64,000 nt of DNA from Mortierella alpina (taxonomy: Eukaryota > Mortierellomycota > Mortierellomycetes > Mortierellales > Mortierellaceae). The stretch covers positions 1,860,001 to 1,924,000 of the forward strand of contig JANATF010000002.1 in assembly GCA_029449245.1 (NCBI GenBank), in the 5' to 3' direction. The position numbers and the translations under genes were made by a program. This document shows positions 60,467-64,000 of this stretch, in pieces. The first letter of the stretch is position 1; each line of letters begins with the position of its first letter. The notes beneath the pieces were generated by a model. The model worked only from the letters and a program-made list of their open reading frames with translations. It was not told the DNA's origin and ran no database searches.

Positions 60467-60507
60467 GCGATACACTACAAAAATATAATAAATTTTGGGT
60501 CACACAC

Positions 60508-61460
60508 ATGTCTTTCGCACCTCTTTACATCATGCAGACCGATGAAAATGGCACCGAATCAGGCTACGAGGTTGGCCAGGAACAGCTTGATGCAGTGGAC
60601 AGGATGCTAGAGGAGCTGGATTTGGATGAAAGCTTTGATCGAGGTAAAAGTGTTGTCCTGAAGTGGCTCGCATTCACCTGAGCACAGCGAGGAGTCGATT
60701 CGAGCAGTACCTCGGTTCACAACCGTCATTAACGTCCCCACAACCTAGATGCTTAATAGTCCCAGCTGCATTTCGGATAGTCGAGCGGTTCGAGCAACAG
60801 CGTGAGCAACAGGAGTATACCAATGGCCATCAAGCTAACACTGACGTTGGTGTCATTGCAAACGGACACAGCGATCACATGCAAAGCCATCACTCTTTGG
60901 AGAGCGACGAGGAAATGGAAGCTGAAGGTTATACTCAGTATCATGAAGAAAGCGATTCGGACCACGAAGAGCCGTTCGGCTATATTCCACTGGATCAAGG
61001 TGGTGACGATGAAGACGAGGACGAAGGAACTGGTCGGGATCAAAGTGACACTGAGCTCGAAGATAACAGCGGCTATTTGAGGATGATGGACGGCGATACA
61101 GAAAGGAGCGACATTGGCGATAATAACGATGAATACGATGACGGGCAAGGATATGATGGTTATCTTCGATCGAGGAACCGTGACGGAACAGTACCAGTGC
61201 CGGTGATCCCTAGCTCAGTGCACATCGACCTTGATGAGCAGGATGGTGGAGCAGCAGAGCAAATCCCTGAAGAGGATTTGAAGACGATTGCCCAGGTCAT
61301 GAGCTCGTTCTCACTGCCGGCACCAGATTGGGCGCGGTCTATACCTGAAGAGCGATGGCTGCCCAAAATTGTGCAGCAAGCTGAAGCGGTTGCCGCTAGC
61401 CCTACGGATGCTTCCTCGCCGACCCGTGAGGCTCGCAGTGGAGACATGGAGCGGTCATAG
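60508..61460 (+). CDS. MEA1-like acidic protein
   Basis: Two exons. Exon 1 begins MSFAPLYIMQTDENG (ATG 60508; an in-frame ATG at 60532 is an alternative) and ends LDLDESFDRG before GTAAAA. The acceptor near 60780 gives VERFEQQREQQEYTN. The middle is strongly acidic (DEDEDEGTGRD, DTELEDNS) with GYIPLDQGG. The C-terminus IPEEDLKTIAQVMSSFSLPA and PDWARSIPEERWLPKIV resembles the domain of male-enhanced antigen 1 proteins, which end in a similar 'V..VM..F.LP ... P.WA' block. No biochemical role is known. The gene starts only 41 bp after the previous stop on the same strand, so an alternative 3' splice form of the upstream gene is conceivable but not favoured. Confidence 0.6.
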
Positions 61461-62000
61461 TTGTGGTGGTAAAGCGAATAAATACCCGCCCCGCTGCCCC
61501 GGCTGCCTGTCCACATGGCAAACGTCATACCATATGTTGTCTGTGCTTCCTCTCCGACAACTATATCGGGCAAAAGGGAGCATCCGGCAGCGTTCTCCTC
61601 TGCGGTTGAACGCACGGGTTGCGGTCCTTTGATCTGGGTGTTGATTTTGCCGGATTCCCGTTTTCAAGAACCTTCTTGCCCCTGACTTTGTGTGTGCCAT
61701 TCCTATTAGAAAGCAGGTGTGTGATTTTTGTTTCTTGTGGTCCATAGTGCGTTTGTTGTTGATGGAGATATGAACAATCGGGAGGGTGGTTGTAGCCTTT
61801 TTCATTATATGAAAGCCATCGTCTTGGCAGCCTGACTATTATTGTCTTGACAAGAAATGGTCTTGGTCATGGTTCATGTCAAATACGTTGAGAGCCTCCA
61901 CTAAAATAAACGCACCACCATGCGGCATTGCTATGTAAAATAGTACAGGTAGCAGGCAGGCTGTTGCCCAGAACTATATAACATTAATGGCGACCTCAGG

Positions 62001-62040
62001 TCCAATGCAGGCTGTATAGGTTCAATGCAGGCTGTATAGG
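62001..62040. repeat. 20-bp tandem duplication
   Basis: TCCAATGCAGGCTGTATAGG followed directly by the same sequence with one mismatch (TTCAATGC...). Confidence 0.9.
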
Positions 62041-62897
62041 ATGAAATGCCGGTGAAGATCGAGTACGAGCAAGAAGAATGGAAAGAGTGACACTCGACAA
62101 CTGTGTATTACGGAGGGGAGTGAACTGATCAGACCTCCTTCACTACTTTGCCTTCGACCGTTCTACATCGCCCTGATATGGTCCGTCATCCTCTCCGTAA
62201 AAAGCACCTCCCTCCTCGTGGCACCACCTACTCATGTCGCAGGCCCCCAGCATCAGGTATCGGCGAAAGAATACTCTGTGAGTGAATGACAAATCCAACT
62301 GGAGGCCTGCTCCTCAATTTTTTTTCCTATTTTCTGCGCAGGCGGCTCTGGAAGCCATCACAAAAGTGAGCAGATTTTAATAGCCTTGGAGAGCTCGTTC
62401 CCGATGCTCCGCATTGATCGTCCCTCATGTAGACCGATACTTGATGTGTCGGCCAAAGCGAAGGAGTCCATGTATAAGGTGTGCATGTGCACATGGCTGT
62501 CGCCCAGACATTTCAGGAAAGCCAAGAGAATTTACTACACTCGAGCCTTCCGTGGTCGGGGATGGAACTTTTGCGAGGAACAAAAAAGCCGGGATTACCG
62601 ACTGGGTACCTGAGCAGAGCCAGCTGCTTGGAAGACAGACCGGATTTGTCAACAAAGGCCGCACTGAGCAGCAGCTTCCCTAAGTTGTTTGCTTGCATAG
62701 TGCAGCTCAGTTCATTCACTGCATAGCAGCGCACGGCTATACATAAAGGAGCGCAGTTTTCCCTTTTCCATCTTTTTTTTTTCCTTCACTTTCCTTCACT
62801 CTCCCCCTCACACCCTCTCTGTCCTTTGATATCGTTTTGCTCTCCTCTTGTTGCATTTCATAATCGTCGCTGTCTTTTTCGTTCCTTTCGCTACCCG

Positions 62898-62923
62898 CAA
62901 CAACAACAACAACAACAACAACA
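62898..62923. repeat. CAA microsatellite in 5' leader
   Basis: Eight CAA triplets followed by CAG|GTG, about 100 bp before the ATG at 63020. They lie in the probable leader, not in the protein. Confidence 0.85.
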
Positions 62924-63019
62924 GGTGTCTTTGAAGCATCGCAATCGACCCTCTCTTCACTCCACTTCCCTGCCTGTTCTATCTACATATCAAGTCCATT
63001 TATACAGGCAACAACTATC

Positions 63020-63823
63020 ATGCAGGCCTTGACTCCCCTCCTTTTCTCAATGCTGTTCCCGCGGCCCAACAGCAACAAGGTCACGATAGATTCAGAAATT
63101 GACGGCGACAGTGAGTATTCTCACAGCGCTCTTCTTGGATTCCAGGATGGGTACACGCTGCACAGCAACAACCAGCAACCCGTTTCAGCCAAGGCGCGAC
63201 GACACCACAGCATGGGCGCAGCCAGCACCGATCCACGTAGGAGCCGAGCTGCACTCGGCGTCACAGATGAACCAGTCCACTCCAATATCAATCGCAGCAG
63301 TACCTTCCCTCCAACCAGCAAGGCTTCCACTGGCCGACGCCGGCCACAGCGTCTGTCTCTTGATCATGCGGCATTCATTGCTACATACCCGTCTTTGGAT
63401 GGACTGGGCGATATGGGACCTCGTCCAACCACTTCATCATTGCACAAGAAGCGATCGCCAGACACCCTTCCGTCTTCTCGCAACTCAACGTCCTCTATTT
63501 CGTCCATGGTGTCGGATGCTTCGACCGCGTCGTCGTCTTCTTCCTCCGCCTCTATGCGGGAGCCACTCACACCGACCAGGTCGCCTAATTATCGCAGCAC
63601 ACTGAAGTCAAAGACCCCCAAGCGGACAGCAGCTACCACAAAGGACTTGATCAGCCTTCAGAGCTACGAGGAGGACGAAGGACAAGTTTGCTTGTCGCCC
63701 CGCTCAAACAATGACGAGGTCCACTCACTATCGACACCAGAAGTGCTACCGGGAAACATCACGGCAGGATACAAGGCCGCTGCTACTGAGGCCCGTGGAC
63801 AGCGTCAGTTGATTGCCCATTGA
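63020..63823 (+). CDS. hypothetical Ser-rich protein
   Basis: 267 aa, not recognised. The start MQALTPLLFSMLFPRPNSNK has a short hydrophobic N-terminus, then KVTIDSEIDGDSEYSHSALL. A basic/Ser-rich region follows: RRHHSMGAAST, SSTFPPTSKASTGRRRPQRL. Then comes LSLDHAAFIATYPSLDGLGD and an almost pure Ser stretch (STASSSSSSASM), with TPTRSPNYRSTLKSKTPKR, a set of possible proline-directed phosphorylation sites. It ends EARGQRQLIAH. Mostly disordered; probably a regulatory protein, function unknown. Single exon. Confidence 0.65.
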   Translation: MQALTPLLFSMLFPRPNSNKVTIDSEIDGDSEYSHSALLGFQDGYTLHSNNQQPVSAKARRHHSMGAASTDPRRSRAALGVTDEPVHSNINRSSTFPPTSKASTGRRRPQRLSLDHAAFIATYPSLDGLGDMGPRPTTSSLHKKRSPDTLPSSRNSTSSISSMVSDASTASSSSSSASMREPLTPTRSPNYRSTLKSKTPKRTAATTKDLISLQSYEEDEGQVCLSPRSNNDEVHSLSTPEVLPGNITAGYKAAATEARGQRQLIAH

Positions 63824-64000
63824 AAAAAACGCACCTATCGAGAAAACACCTCACAGAGGCTGGACTTGGTGTGTTCATAGCTGGCTATTTCTGTCAACGT
63901 CCCTATTTCATCTCTTTTATTCATCGTACCTTCGGCACATTCTCAAGTCGTGGCTGCTGTGCAACCCGAGCTGAGTCTCTCCCCTTTCGCCCAAGTACAA

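Larger units (their letters stand above)
61461..63019. other. intergenic, leader of the last gene
   Basis: About 1.5 kb without a supported gene. A TATA-like TATACATAAA lies at about 62738, followed by a pyrimidine-rich and CAA-repeat leader before the ATG at 63020. Confidence 0.45.

Overview
This looks like nuclear DNA of a filamentous fungus. Almost every gene is split by short spliceosomal introns (about 45-160 nt, GT-AG with a few GC-AG). Genes sit on both strands with small gaps, and many are housekeeping eukaryotic genes. The gene content fits Mucoromycota, most likely the Mortierella group; that placement is inference, because no rRNA or other marker lies in the window. All exon models were read by eye from splice signals and family motifs.

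Layout. 0-8.2 kb: 26S proteasome ATPase RPT1 (+), convergent with COQ5 (-), a short protein with only the N-terminal domain of GNL3-type nucleolar GTPases (-), an unrecognised gene with a decayed partial tandem copy of its 3' end (-), and coproporphyrinogen oxidase HEM13 (-). 9.5-16.4 kb: CLP1 (+), a secreted GH27 alpha-galactosidase with a ricin-type tail (-), PRO2 (+). 16.5-21.1 kb: one large formin gene (-) whose FH2 domain is interrupted by long low-complexity insertions, one of them polyproline. 22.4-25.3 kb: SNARE VTI1 and cytochrome b5 (+). 25.8-30.7 kb: a small Ser/Pro-rich protein, an exostosin-type GT47 enzyme, a possible GATA-like zinc-finger gene. 31-36.2 kb: a full ABCC transporter (-). 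36.9-42.7 kb: an AlkB-like dioxygenase, a coiled-coil protein, a Cys/Gly-rich secreted protein, ALG11 (all +). 42.9-46.6 kb: an array of about 580-bp units, four in one orientation and two in the other, facing each other across a 380-bp spacer. 47.6-63.8 kb: verprolin/WIP (+), phosphatidylserine decarboxylase PSD1 (-) divergent from mitochondrial PheRS (+), a ZIP3/RNF212/HEI10-like meiotic RING gene (-), ESS2 (-), a UPF0658 Golgi membrane protein (+), a MEA1-like acidic protein (+), and an unrecognised Ser-rich protein (+).

There is no operon-like logic, but some themes recur. Mitochondrial functions: COQ5, PSD1, msPheRS and probably HEM13. Actin assembly: formin and verprolin. Secretory pathway and glycosylation: ALG11, GT47, VTI1, cytochrome b5, UPF0658. 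The signals most worth a second look are the FH2 domain carrying its own polyproline tract, the inverted repeat array, and the meiotic RING gene.
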